Shown here: positions 18,765 through 31,400 of the stretch, piece after piece | How positions within the stretch are numbered: position 1 is the first letter of the stretch | Layout: every line of letters begins with the position of its first letter | Source of the DNA: Miscanthus floridulus | Taxonomy: Eukaryota > Streptophyta > Magnoliopsida > Poales > Poaceae | Assembly (NCBI RefSeq): GCF_019320115.1 | Contig: NC_089581.1 | Location: forward strand, 95,616,269 to 95,680,268 | DNA: 64,000 bases | Direction: 5' to 3' | The notes under the pieces: model-generated | Database searches by the model: none | The model's input: the letters and a program-made list of their open reading frames with translations, nothing else | Told to the model about the DNA's origin: nothing | Made by a program: the position numbers and the translations under genes

Positions 18765-21700
18765 ATGGCTAGCGGCACTATTGTCCTTCAGGTGGATCCT
18801 TAGGGTCCATCCGATGTGTCGATGGAGACGCTGCAGTCGCTCGTTGATGATGGCCTCCTCCACCCAGTTACCGACCCCACCAGGCCAGAGTGGATTGCTC
18901 TGGGGGGCAAGCCGGAGCCGAGGCCACGCGATGGCTATGGCGTGAGCTTCATGGCCTTCCACGAGCACAGTCTTAGCCTGCCAGCAGACCGGTTCATGCG
19001 TGCGCTCCCGCATTACTATGGCGTGGAGCTCCACAACTTCAACCCCAACTCCATCGCGTAGGCGGCCATCTTCGTTGCCGTCTGCGAGGGGTACCTGGGT
19101 GTCGCCCCCCACTGGGAGCTGTGGCTCCACCTCTTCTGGGCAGGGCTCACCACCAAGCCAACGGGCATGATGGGCACGCGGAAGGCGATGAGGGCCGGCG
19201 GCTGCACTCTCCAAGTGCGCCAAGACCGGTAGCTCCTCTACATCTCAGCCTAGCTCGCGTCGTCCAACCGTCGCTGGTACAATAGCTGGTTCTACCTCCA
19301 CAACGATGATGGTGGGCTTCCCCCATATACCGAGTGGGTCATGGAGAGCCAGCCGGAGAAGTGGAGGTATGGCGTCCTGGTGGTCGATCAGCCCAAGCTG
19401 CAGCCACTCCTAAAGGGCTAGAGAGGCTGCACAGCCATGGCCTTACGGCGGCTGTGGTCGTGGTGGCCTTCCACCACCGGAGGGTGCTACCGCTGATGGC
19501 TCGGCAGCGGCGCCTGTTCAACATGACACCGAACGAGCCAATCGATGGCGTCCGGATGTCCGCCGTCGCCCTCTCCGATGAGGAGATTCTACATCGGGTG
19601 AGAGAGACGGTGGAGGGGCGGCTAAGGAGCAGTGGTCTAACCCTATTCGCAATGCACTCGTCGCGGGGGTACCTCTCTCTAGTAAGTCACGCGCCGCTGC
19701 GGCCCCTGAGGCCTCCTTGCTCCTCGCATTTTTCTATTCCCTTATTTGTGTTCGTCGTTCCTACAGGGGATGAGGGACGTGCGAGCCTCCCCGCCGCCCA
19801 TTCCTGAGGACGTAGAGTAGTGGGTGGTGAACCGAGTGCACGCCGAGGTGCAAAAGAAGTGGAAGGACACCGAGGAAGCAAAGCGCAAGAGGAAGATCCT
19901 TGAGCACGAAGAGCTGGAGAAACATCATCAGCATCAGAGGCACGAGGGTCTCCCGGTGGAGCCATCTCCATCACCATCATTGTCGGATTCCTCGAGCGAT
20001 GATGACGAGAGCGAGGCAGGGCAAGGTATCCTAGACCATCTCCCTGACATCAGGGGGATGGTGTTTGGGGCATTGGCGAGCTGCCCGGTGTTTCTAGGAG
20101 GAGGAGGAGAGGACGCCTTGGGGCCGGCGATTGCCCGCCTTGAGGCCAAGGCCGACGTGCCCGAGGCACGGGCGTTAGGGAAGCGCGCCGTTAGCCCAGT
20201 GTGCTTGATGGTGGAGGTGGAGCAGGCAGTAGCGGGGGTGATGCAACCACCTCCGTAGAGGGTCGAGGGGGCACTAGAGTCCGGCGAAGGCTGGCCGACA
20301 CCAGCGGACATGGAGGCCGTGCCACCACTGCCACCACCGCCATTGCAGAGGAGGGACGCAGTGCCGAAGCGGTTATGTCCCCATTCGAGGTGAGTGTTTT
20401 TTGGTGGAGTTGGCAGCATCTCCCATTCATTCCTTGGTCGTATGCTGACCTTGTCAGTGCTTTGCCTTCAGCCGGAAGTGTCAGGTGGAAGTGCTCGCCC
20501 TGGCGCCACGTAAGGCGCTCAAGGTGAGCACCAGCTCCACCACCCAATGGGTGGTGGCAGCGCAAGCCACCATACAACGTGGCATGGCATCGGCGAGGGC
20601 CGACCCGAAGGAGCCGGTTGCCTAGGGAGAGGCTACCAAGGTGGCCACAGAGCAAGTGGAGGAGAAGGAGCCTACGCCCCATGAGGCCAAGGCCCATGAG
20701 TCAGATGGGGCCAAGGCGCCCTCAGTCGCTGAGGCCACCGAGGCCAAAGCCAAGGCCCTCGGACTACCGAGGCCAAGGCGGATGGAGGCCGGGGCACCTA
20801 GGACCACCGAGGCTGAGGTGGTAGAGGCCGGAGCCCCTGACACCACCGAGGCTAGGGTGGCGGAGGCCGATGTGAGTGCAGTAAAGCCGGCGGCCCAGGA
20901 AGCAGAGACGGAGGTGGGGCAAGCTTCAATACCGCCCCTAGTCCATGGCCCACCGCCATCATAGGAGAGCACCCAGGAAGTGGAGGTCCATTTGATCTCC
21001 TCTGATGATACTTCTCAGGGGAAGGAGGTGGCGGATGCCAATGTGGCCAGCACCGTGGAGCAGCTAGCTTCAACCTCTAGCGAGGGAAGCTCGGCCCTTG
21101 TGCGGGTACAACCCGAGCCCCATGGGTGGGATCACCCATGTGTCCTATGGTGGAGCTAGGATGACCCTGAGGGGGAGCCTCTGTTCGCCCTCGAGGACGC
21201 GGCCAAGGGGGGCGTTGGAGCTCTTTCGAGCAATACCGCCGTCTGGTGGAGCGGTCGCTGCGGACAGCGCTGTCCGTTATGGCTGACGATCTGCCCGGCG
21301 TTGTCTAGGTGCGCGCTTTCTTTTCTTGTGTGGTGTCATCTTTTTCCCGAGTTTTCTCATAGTGCATGACCCCTGATCTGCCTATCTAGGAGCTCGAGGC
21401 CTGGTCCCTCGGGAAGTCGATGTTCCTCCGGCAGGAGAGGGACGTCTGGGACCAGCTCTAGCAGCAGAAGGACTTGCTCGCCCATGCTAACGAGCTTCTG
21501 TCGGCACAGAGCACGGAGGTGGAGGACCTCCGCCTTTGCGATGCTGATATGAAGGCCGAGGCAGCCACGGCTTGGGAGCAGGCCACCCCTTTGGCGGCAC
21601 GGATCAAGGAGCTGGAGGAGGAGCTGACCCGGGTGGCCAGTGAGTGGGACACCTTTAGGTCCCATGCTAAAGAAGCGATGGCCTCTGCCAAGGCCATCGC

Positions 21701-22635
21701 TGGGCAGCTAGGGGTAGAGCAGGGTGTGCACCTGCTGATGAAAGGCGCCCTGGCGGAGACCCTCAAGGTGGCCGAGGCCTCCCGGGCTGAGGTTTTAGTC
21801 TAGAAGGGAAAGGCAGAGGGTGAGTCCAGTTCCCCTTGTTTTATTTGTTTTTCTTGTGTTCGACCCCTAACTCCCTGATGTGATGCAGAGCTAGAGAGGG
21901 AGGCTTCTAGGGCGGCCGAGGCCTCTCGGGTCAAGGTCTAGCACTGGAAAGAGAAAGCCAAGGGTGAGTCTCATAGGCCTTCGCCCCTGTTTGGCTTATT
22001 TCCTTTTGCGCTTAACCCCATCCTGCTTGTCTCGGCGCAGGGTTGGAGAAGGAGGTCTCCTAGGCAGCTGAGGCCTCTTAGGTCAAAGTCCAGCACTGGA
22101 AAGAGAAAGCCGAGGGTGAGTCCCATAGGCTTTCGCCCATGTTTGGCTTATTTTCTTTTGCGCTTAACCCCATCCTGCTTGTCTTGACGTAGGGTTGGAG
22201 GAGGAGGACTCCCGGGCAGCTAAGGCCTCTGTTGAAGTGCAGGCGGTGCTCGAGGCTGAGACTAGGGAGCACAATGCACTGTAGAGCACCACCTGTACCG
22301 CCTGTGAGGCTCTGGAGGTTGAGGGGGTCGAGTCGGGTAGCTCCCTTGGGAGCCGCTTGATCACATTGAGCGGCCAAGTGCGCGAGCGACTCCAGGGGGC
22401 GCTACACATGGGCGTCAAGCGCGCCCTGGCCGTCGTCTCCTCGCACTACGCCGGCGTCGACCTTGAGGCTGTCAGCGATGGCTATGTCTTGGCGGAGGAT
22501 GACGAGGAGGCCAATGAGGAGGTCACAAAGCTGATGGAGGTAGCTGAGGGCCCTAGCACGGTGCTGGCCAAGCTGTTCGAAGAGGAGGTGGTTCCTCCCA
22601 CGCCGTCCGCCGATGCTGGAGACCCTGAGCCTTGA
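18765..22635 (+). pseudogene. Antisense gene of element B: 'putative gypsy type transposon' (Transposase_28-like) protein, decayed
   Basis: Starts MASGTIVLQVDP and includes PEPRPRDGYGVSF and YYGVELHNFNPNSI, which I recognise as the Pfam 'putative gypsy type transposon' domain found in grass gypsy elements; its function is unknown. Then come a basic KKWKDTEEAKRKRK segment (about 19850), a Ser/Asp-rich acidic stretch, Ala/Pro/Glu-rich text and a coiled-coil region (about 21390-22330). The C-terminus is acidic, ending DAGDPEP. Several GT...AG introns are implied (for example, donors at about 19681 and after each ELE-type block at 21820-22190), with internal TAG stops at 18792-18800, 19060, 20256 and elsewhere. 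It is convergent with B's pol. A shorter homologue lies in element C. Confidence 0.7.
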
Positions 22636-23261
22636 CCTAGGCCAAAGGGGCCATGTAAACATATTAGGATTATTATCGTACCATGACGCTTGTGGCCATC
22701 GAGGCCTTTTTTAAGGTACTTGTGCATCTACGCTTTTTAACCATTTTTTATTGTATTTTCTAAGCCTCTACCCTCTGTCTCATTCCTGAACATATCATTT
22801 GCAAAAGACTTCCTCAGAACCTAAGCTGCCCCTCAAGGAAAAGGTGGTGAGGGAGTGCCATAGCCCGGAGGCGTAGGCCATCTCGCTGCTCGGCCAGCCT
22901 TTTGGCCCTAAGACAGACTTTCGGTCCTTAGGTTTTTTACAATCGATTTGTCAGAACACGCTAGAGAGTTTGGCGTAGAATTTTTTTTTTGAAAAAACGA
23001 TTAAAAAATGGTGCCTGGGACTTAGGGGGGTCCCCCCTTTCTAGCCCCCGAGGGAGGCTTGGTTCTATAGAGGCAGTGCTGAGTCTTGTTTGGGCCCTGC
23101 AGTGGGTGCCTCTACAGAGGCAGGGCCGAGTCTCCCTTGTAGCGTTATCATAACACTGATCCCCCATCGATAGGTTTGGGGGGGTTTCTCAAAAAATTAG
23201 AATAACTAAAGAACACTTCTTTATTGTCTTTCGAGAAACAATGTATACAATGCTTGGAAAT
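22636..23261. other. Spacer between antisense gene and integrase of B
   Basis: This is untranslated DNA shared by the two convergent transcription units of element B. It includes pyrimidine-rich text, an A-run at about 22990-23010 and 'tgcctctacagaggca' inverted motifs near 23106. The equivalent stretch in element C is about 48863-49427. No gene was identified. Confidence 0.5.
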
Positions 23262-25935
23262 TTAAGGATAGAAGCGACGTAGCTGTTCTATGTTCCAAGC
23301 ATTGGTGAGGATTTCGCCCTTCTCGTTGGCTAGCTTATAAGTTCTAGGCTTTAGCACTTGGGCGACGATGTACGGTCCTTCCCATGGTGGGGTCAGCTTG
23401 TGGCGGCCCTTGTTGCTCTGCCTCAGTCTCAGCACTAGGTCGCCCACCTTTAGGCCTTGGCTTCAAATGCGCCAGGCTTGATAGTGTTGTAGGGCTTGCT
23501 GGTACTTGGCCAAGTGTAGCAGCACAACGTCTTAGGCTTCCTCTAGTTGGTCGAGGGTGTCCTTGCGGGCAGTGCGATTGCTTTGCTCATTGTAGGCCTG
23601 TAGCCTCGGGGAACCATACTCCAAGTTAGTGGGGAGGATGGCCTCGGCTCCATAGACCAGGAAGAACGGTGTGAACCCCGTGGCTCGGCTCAGAGTGTTC
23701 CTCAGGCTCTAGATGACCGACGAGAGTTCGGCAAGCCATTTCTTGCCAAATTTCTTCAACCGGTTGTATATTCTCGGCTTGAGGCCCTATAGGATCAAGC
23801 CGTTGGCATGCTCTACTTGGTCATTTGTCCTAGGGTGTCCTATGGCTGACTAGGCCACATGAATGTGGTGGTCATCGTAGAACGTCAGGAACTTGTGGCC
23901 GATGAATTGTGTCTCGTTGTCGGTGATGATGGTGTTTGGAACCCTGAACCTGTGGATGATATCAGTGAAGAACAGCACCGCTTTCTCGAATTTGATTCAA
24001 TTGATCGAACGAGCCTCGATCCACTTGGAGAACTTATCGATCGCTACCAGCAGATGGGTGTAGCCCCTGGGGGCCTTCTATAGAGGCCCAACCATGTCGA
24101 GCCCCCACATGGTGAATGGCCATGTAATGGGGATGGTCTGGAGGGCTTGGGCCGGGAGATGCATCTGCCGCATGTAGTACTGGCATCCCTTGTAGGAGTG
24201 TACGAGCTTGGTGGCGTCAGCAACTGCTGAAAGCATCTAGGCCCCTAGTTGGGTTTCGATGATTAATGACAATACAATATTACTATGACTAACGTGTGTT
24301 TTGCAGAGGCAATTAAGTTAGGTCATGGTAATGGAGATCGATTGGGCAATCAAAGTTGTCATGCCCCTACGATGAAAATCATTTCGGTTTTCAAAGGATG
24401 GACGACAAGGTTAAGGATGACTAGTTCTAAGTGTCGATTGGAGTTGGAGTGACACTTAGAGTAGTTTAGGACTTTGTTTTTCCTTTGGCCATACTATTAA
24501 GGGGGGTATGGACGGGTAGCTTGACCTAGTTGTGTCTAGTGAGTTAGGTGTGGTGCACACTTGTTAAAACTAGCTCTAGGTAGCTCCTATGAATGCCTAA
24601 GATCCTTTGGAGCAAACTTCATTCACATATGATCGAGAGTTGGAAGTGAATGGAGGATCAAATACTGACCGGACGCTGGCCCTGGTGTGACTGGACGCTG
24701 GCCGCAGGGTCCGATCAGTTCATTTGATCAGTAGATAGCGTTCGGTGTGATCAGACGCTGGAGAGGTCAAGTGACCGGATGCTGAAAGGCAGCGTCCGGT
24801 TGACTCCAGTAAGGTTCTAGAGAAGGGAATCTATGACCGGACGTGTCCAGTCAGTACTGACCAGACCCTGAGGGTTCAGCGTCCGATCGAGTCCAGTAAG
24901 GGTTTCATATGACCGAACACATCCAGTCAGTGCTGACTGGACCTTGGCAGCGTCTAGTCAACTCATTTTTACTGGTTCACGGGTTGAACTGATCAGAGCA
25001 TCTGGTCAATACGACCGGAGCGTCCGGTCACCTCATAGAAGCTCATAACGGTTCATTTTTTAGGCTGCCTTATAAATAGAAGCTCCACTCATGTGTGGAG
25101 TCACTTTTGCTCATTCCAACAGCTGAGAAACACATTTGTGAGTGCCAAGAAGAACAAGGTCCTAGTGAGGTGATTGAGATTTGAGAATCCAAGAGAGTAA
25201 CCTCATTAGTGAATCAAGAGTAGTCAAGTGTGCATCCATCTTCTCATTAGGCTTCGCGTGGTCAAGTGAGAGTTCGTGCTTGTTACTCTTGGTAATCGCC
25301 ATCACCTAGACGGATTGGTGGTGGTTGGGAGCTTGGTGATCACCCGGTGGAGCTTGTGGGTGACCCAACCCAAGTTGTGAGCGGCTTTGGGTGATTTGCT
25401 GTGATGGAGTGTCGAAGAATCAACCCATAGAGAGCACTTGATCCTTGTGCAGATCAAGGGGGAGCTACACCCTTGCACGGGTGCTCCAACAAGGACTAGT
25501 GGGGAGTGGCGACTCTCTGATACCTCGGCAAAACATCACCGCGTTCCTCTCTCTCTCTCTCTCTCTCTCGATTTACTTTGAGCATTTACTTTGAGCATTA
25601 ACTTTGAGCCTTTACTTTAAGCAATTCTATACTTGTCTTTACATTCATAGAATTGCCATGCTAGAGTAAGTTTGGAACATAGGTTGTAAGTCCTTTGTGC
25701 ATCAATTTGATAGAAACACTTTTCTAGGCACAAGGGGTTAATTGGGCTATCCGTAGGATTTGATTATTGCAAGAAAATTTAGAATTAGCCCAATTCACCC
25801 CCCTCTTGGGCATCTTGATCCTTTCAACTGTCATTAGCTAGTAGAACCCTTGGCGAAGGACGTTTCCGATGAGCGTCTGAGGTGCTGCATGGTGCTCGTA
25901 GGCTCCCACGTGCAAGTCCCAAAGTAGGGCTTGGC
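23262..25935 (-). pseudogene. Element B integrase, split by a solo LTR
   Basis: The minus-strand frame runs from about 25935 to 25832, is interrupted by the solo LTR (24228-25826), and resumes from 24222 to 23262. Recognisable pieces are a zinc-binding/core entry (CQYYMRQMHLPAQ), a core with MWGLDMVGP, ITDNETQF and GHPRTNDQVE (Asp, Asp, Glu of a DDE integrase), and a C-terminal domain ending WEGPYIVAQVLKPRTYKL...WNIEQLRRFYP. Integrase would insert element DNA in the nucleus. Several TAG stops and an indel near 24000 show that it is dead. Confidence 0.75.
24228..25826 (+). mobile_element. Solo LTR of a SIRE/Maximus-like copia element
   Basis: A 1,599-bp sequence starting TGAAAGCATC and ending GATCCTTTCA, with TGAAAG/CTTTCA inverted ends. 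It is flanked by ACTGC (24223-24227) and ACTGT (25827-25831), a 5-bp duplication with one change. There is no internal region, so the element was reduced by recombination between its LTRs. It contains a TATAAATA box at 25072-25079, a (CT)n microsatellite at about 25546-25569 and many GACCGGACGCTGG-type motifs at about 24665-25030. It is a different family from element A, although both share that motif. Confidence 0.85.
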
Positions 25936-26936
25936 CTACCTCGGTGGTGATGCATCATTGGAGGATGCCAGATGGGCTTCGCCTGTACAACTCGCCATTG
26001 TTGAGGATGTAAGTTTTGGCTCATTGTGCAAGCCATTGGGCTTTAGTCCTACCTGTAGGAAGCTCTCCTCGAACAAGGCAATCAAGGAACGGGACTCACC
26101 AGTCCGTGCCCTGGTTGGCCTCGGGAGGCTCCACGTTGACTTCCATGACCTCGGGCTCAGCCAAAGGGTCTCGGTGACTGAGGGGGCCTTAGGCCCTACA
26201 GTGGGCTCGACCGGTGGGCCCTCTTCTATCGCCAAGGCATAGTTGATGGAAGGCTTGTGGAGGTCTCTGGTGAAGATGTTCAGGGGGACCAGGGCCTGAG
26301 CCAACTCCATCTTTGCCAGTTCATCCGCGGCCTCGTTGAATTTTCGCGCGATGTGGTTGAGTTCAAGACCATCGAACTTGTCTTCAAGGTGACATACTAG
26401 CTTGTAGTATGCCTCCATTTTGGGCTCATGGTAGTTTGACTCCTTCATCACTTGATCAACAATGAGCTGCGAATTGCCCCATACGTCGAGATGTCGTATT
26501 CCAAGTTCGATGGCGATCTGCAAGCCATTGACGAGGGCTTCGTACTTGGCTACGTTGTTGGAGGTGGCGTAGTGGAGCCGAATCATGTAGCGCATGTGCA
26601 CTCCAAGGGGTGAGATGAAGAGCAGACCCGCGCCTGCCCCGGTCTTCATCAGGGACCCATCAAAGTACATGGTCCAGCACTCCGCCTAGACTTGAGCAGG
26701 CGGCAGTTGGGTGTCGGTCCACTCCACCACAAAATCAGCCAAGACCTAGGATTTAATTACTTTCCAAGGCACAAAAGATAGGGTTTCCCCCATGAGTTCG
26801 ATGGCCCACTTCGCTATCCTATCCGAGGTCTCCCAGTTATGGATTATCTCTCCTAGAGGGAAAGACGACACCACGGTCACCGGGTGGGACTCAAAGTAGT
26901 GACGCAGCTTGCGTTGAGCCAAGACTATGGTGTAGA
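25936..26936 (-). pseudogene. Element B RNase H region
   Basis: An open minus-strand frame at 25936-26670 starts MYFDGSLMKTGAGAGLLF, a plant-type RNase H opening (Y-F-D-G-S). It continues with KYEALVNGLQIAIELGIRHL and HIARKFNEAADELAKM, which supply the later acidic and His positions. Upstream (26671-26936) is the connection to RT with a stop and frame change. This domain removes RNA from the RNA:DNA hybrid during reverse transcription. The Retand branch often carries this archaeal-like RNase H. Confidence 0.7.
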
Positions 26937-28402
26937 TCAGCTTTTGGATGTGGGGGTAGCATGTCTTAGTCTCGGAGAGCACCTCACTGATGAAGTAAAC
27001 AGGTCATTGGATAGGTAGAGCGTGCCCCTCTTCCTGCCTCTCAACCACCATGGCCGTGCTGACCACCTGGGTCGTTGTGGTGACATAGAGTAAGAGGGCC
27101 TCGCCCTTGGTCGGTGGCACCAGGATGGGTGGATTGGTGAGCAATGCCCTAAGCTTGGCGAGGTCTTCTTCAGCCTCGAGGGGTCCATGAAAAGCGTTCG
27201 GATTTTCTCAAGAGGCGGTACAGAGGCAAGCCTTTTTTGCCAAGGCGCAAGATGAAGCGGCTTAGGGACGCAAGGCATCCCATAACCCTCTGCACTCCCT
27301 TGAGGTCTCAGATTGGCCCCATGTTGGTCATGGCTGAGACCTTCTCTGGGTTGGCCTCGATGCCGTGCTCTAAGACTATGAATCCCAAGAGCATGCCTCG
27401 AGGGACCCTGAAGACACTTCTCAGGGTTGAGCTTGATACCCTTTTCTCTGAGGCATTTGAAGGCTATTTCCAAGTCACCGATGAGATCACTAGCCTTCCT
27501 GGACTTGACCACAATGTCGTCCATGTAGGCCTCGATGGTTTGCCCGATGTGCTCACCAAAGACCTAGGTCATGCACGGCTAGTATGTGGCCCCTACGTTT
27601 CTGAGGCCAAACGGCATAGTCACATAGCAGTACAAGCCAAATGGTGTGATGAAAGAAGTCACGAGCTGGTTGGATTCTTTCATCTTGATTTGATGGTAAC
27701 CGGAATACGCATCAAGGAAGGATAGGGTTTCGCATCCCACAGTAGAGTCAATGATTTGGTCAATTCGAGGTAATGGGAATGGGACTTTTGGACATGCTTT
27801 ATTCAAACCGGTGTAGTCTACACACGTTCTCCACTTCCCATTTTTCTTCTTAACTAATACAGGATTAGCTAACCACTCTGGATGGGACACTTCCTTGATG
27901 AATCTGGTCGCCAGAAGCTTCTGCACCTCCTCGCTAATGGCCCTACACTTTTCCTCGTTGAATCGGCATAGGCGCTGCTTCACAGGCCTAGAGCTGGCCC
28001 GAATGTCCAAGGCGTGCTCGGCGACCTCCCTTGGTATGCTTGGCATGTCCGAGGGACTCCACGCGAATACATCGGCATTCGCACGAAGAAAGTCGACGAG
28101 CACGGCTTCCTATTTGATGTCGAGGGTGGCACTGATCCTCAGCGCCTGGTCGTTGGAGCCGTTGGGGTCGACCAGGATGAGCTTGACGGCCTTCGTGGGC
28201 TCGAAAGTCCCGGCGCGACGCTTGGAGTCAGGCGCCTCGCTACCGAGTTGGTCGAGGTTAATGATGAGGGTCTCGGCCTCCATGAGAGCCTCGGCATACC
28301 CGATGCATTCGACGTTGCAGTTGTATGCATGCTCGTACGTGGACTCGATAGTGATGACGTTGTTGGGGCCCGGCATCTTGAGCTTGAGGTAGGTGTAGTT
28401 GG
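26937..28402 (-). pseudogene. Element B reverse transcriptase
   Basis: The minus-strand frame runs from the linker (MPGPNNVITIESTYEHAY at about 28376) through FNEEKCRAISEEVQKLL, WRTCVDYTGLNKACPK, SFLDAYSGYHQIKM and the catalytic AYMDDIVVKSR (about 27500). The motifs appear in the proper order. A TAG replaces a codon near 27577 and the frame shifts after EKC near 27405, so the product would be truncated. The frame is cut off from its protease by element D at 28402. Confidence 0.8.
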
Positions 28403-31400
28403 TGTAACACCTCGGGTGTTTAAAATACTAAAACTGTCATATCATCATATGCATTGCAAGGCAATTGGTCATATTAAAAACTTTGAGATGCATACACTAA
28501 AACAAGTTTATATTTATGTGGTATGTGTTGCATTGTATTGTTTGACTTAAGTTCAAAGTTTGTTTGGATTTTGAATTTTTCGAGAAAACCCTGATTTTCA
28601 ACATTTAAATTCTACCCTAAAAATCCATTTCAAAATCTAAGCATATTTTGGGGTTGAGCCCAAAAGCAAAAGTGTAGAGCTTGACAATTTATACAAAGTT
28701 TGTTTTTGGAGTTTTTCAAGTTGTTTAGAAAAATTTCGAGTAATTCAAAAAGGCGTAATTCGTTAAATTTCCCTATTTAAATTCAAAAGTTCATTTCAAA
28801 ATCTAGACCAAATTAAGAGATGGTTATAGAAGCAAAGTTGTAGAACTTTTGATTTTGAACAACTTTTGTTTTTGGAGATTTTTGAGTTGTTATGAAAATT
28901 TGGGAGTAATTTGTGAAATTTGGCGAATGGCAATTTTGTAATTTCGATGAACAGTGTTCACCGCTTGCGCTACACCACTAGCGAGCTTCGGTTTGCTTCT
29001 AGTCGCGCACGTGGCCGTCTGGGCATCGCATTGGCATGGCAAAGGCTTTCGCGTGGCTTCTTTGCGCTTCTTGGTCGCGTTATAAGCCAGCCACCGTCGT
29101 CGTTCTTCGTTTTCTCTTCTCCTCTGTTTTCCAGTCATCGCCGCCGCAGCTCCGTTGAGCCCTTGCCGTCGAATCTGCGTCTACGTCGTCATAGCATAGT
29201 GCTAGATAGCTTCGCAGTTTCCTTGCACACCCAGCCAGCTAGCTCTGGTCGATTGATTTCGCCGTGAGTTCGCCGTTCGTCGCTTTCTTCCTCACGGCCG
29301 GCAACCTCACCCGAGACTCCGTTTCACTGTGGCCAGCCTACTCTGGTGAGCCATTGGCCTTGATCGGTGTACCTATGGCTTCGTCTCGATGCTATGGTGC
29401 TTAATCCTATGTTGCTTGCTCGTTTTGATCACTACAGTCGTCGGTTCTTCCTCACCGACGATCTTTGCTCCGCCGTGATCACCGTGATCGTCGTCACGCC
29501 TCTCCGTTGCTTCTCCGACCTCGCTCCTTGCTTCAACGCGTTCGGGGTGAGCCACCGGTGCTTCCTGGATCCCTTGTTTGAGCTCTACCGGTCGCACACC
29601 GTCGGTGTAGCGCTGCCATGCCACCGCGTCCGCCATGGCCAACGACGAGCTAGTATAGGGCCGTAAACAGTGCTGATAGGGACGTCAATCGATGCGCCTA
29701 GTCTTGGTGATCATTTTGGTACTGAGCCGTCGCCGTTGGACTCACCGTCGACGAGTTTACGTCGGTCAGCGCCGTCACCATCGTGGTCAAACGCACATGG
29801 TTAGGGATGACAGGTGGGACCCGTTGTTAGTGACTCAACGTTCAAATGGATTTTTCTATTTTCAGATTTGAATGAATAGTGATATAATTTGTTATTTTTG
29901 TGTAGATTTATTTAGAGCTCCAAAAATTATGAAAATTTTTGTGTGACTTCTCTGTGATGTATATTATTTAATAAAAATATGAAATAATGTTTTTCAGTAA
30001 TTTTTGAATGTGATAAAAATTGCTCAATTTATTAATAAATGGATTTTCATGATTTTTCTAGGCTTATTTATTTATCCAAAAATTATGAAATTTGTTTTGC
30101 CACTTAGTTATCATGTAATGAACATTTACTAAAATTTTGAGCTCAATTAGAATAAGTTGATTTATTTCATAATTTTGAATTAAATAATTAATTCATAAAA
30201 GCAAATAGTAACCTTTGATGATTTAGGTTTTGTTTGAAATTTTGATTGAGTGATGACCTTGGGTCATTTGTTGATAATGATCCTTGGCCATTGATGTATG
30301 TGCTACGAAAAAGATTTAGTTTGTTTAACTTGCAACTGTACCGCGAAGGAAAGTTGTATTCAAATTGTTAATTTTTGCATCCATCATCGAGCATCATATT
30401 TCGTATTCCACATCATGTTAAACATGGTATTGTTACTATGTGTAGTGAACAAAGGTGAACACGTGGTAATTAATCAAGTTGTTGAGGAAGTTAATCCGTC
30501 TGTTGAGGTCGGATCGAATACTTGTGAAACGTCGCAGGAGCCCGACTTTTCCATCAACGAAGGCAAGCCCCGGATGCATACAACCCTATCTTGTGTTTTA
30601 CAAATTAATTTTGCTTTTGCTTTCCGTTATTGCATTAAGTGATTAGGAGTTAAGTAAGAGCCTAATTGGTGCATTACCAACCTTGTTATTCCATATTTAC
30701 CATATTACCAGTTTTAAATTCATATATGCCTAGTTTTGCTTAGCTATGCGTAGAACGATGAAGTCAGGTGATTAACTATCACATGCAAGTTTCAAATGGA
30801 ACCTTGGTTACTTATGTTATCATGTGATATGGGAATGTGGAGTAATAAATCTAAACCGGGCGGACTCGGTGTGTGTGAGCCACAAGACATGGAGGTCTTG
30901 TGAGCGGGTTCTTTCCGCCTGTGTTGATTAAGACACGTCCGTTGTTGAATTGCATGAGGTGAGAATTTGTAGTACTAACCACATACTTCGGTAAGCCTTA
31001 ACTTGGCAATTCTAGTATGAGAATGGCTACTCGCGCACTGGGAGTGGAGAGATGGCGGGAATAGCGTGTACCCACGTGGCCATGGGCTGGATTGGTGGAG
31101 TACTGTGTTCTCAGGTGGCGCAAACCCGTTCTTGTTTAGAGGATCCGAGGGTAGGTTGGTATATGTAGGTTGGGGACCTGCATATGTCGTGTGGTCTGGA
31201 ATCCCCAGCTAGGTTTATAATCGGTTCGAATCGTCGTTGCTCCTCGATTATGGAGACTCAACTCACTGTTCATCATCGTAGTATTAATAACTAGAACTTG
31301 AGAAAGGTTTGCGAAAAAGATTGATATGAAGTTCATGTTCTCATTACGGATCATGGCAGATTCATATGTGGTACTTATAAAGTTTTACCTTGGAATTAAA

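Noticed and set aside
18657..19223. 188-codon minus-strand ORF opposite the antisense gene of B
   Set aside because: Reverse-strand shadow of the Transposase_28-like coding region, whose plus-strand residues are recognisable.
30298..30642. 114-codon ORF present in both LTRs of element D (also 39590-39934)
   Set aside because: The LTRs are about 97% identical, so shared openness is expected. No motif or start support.
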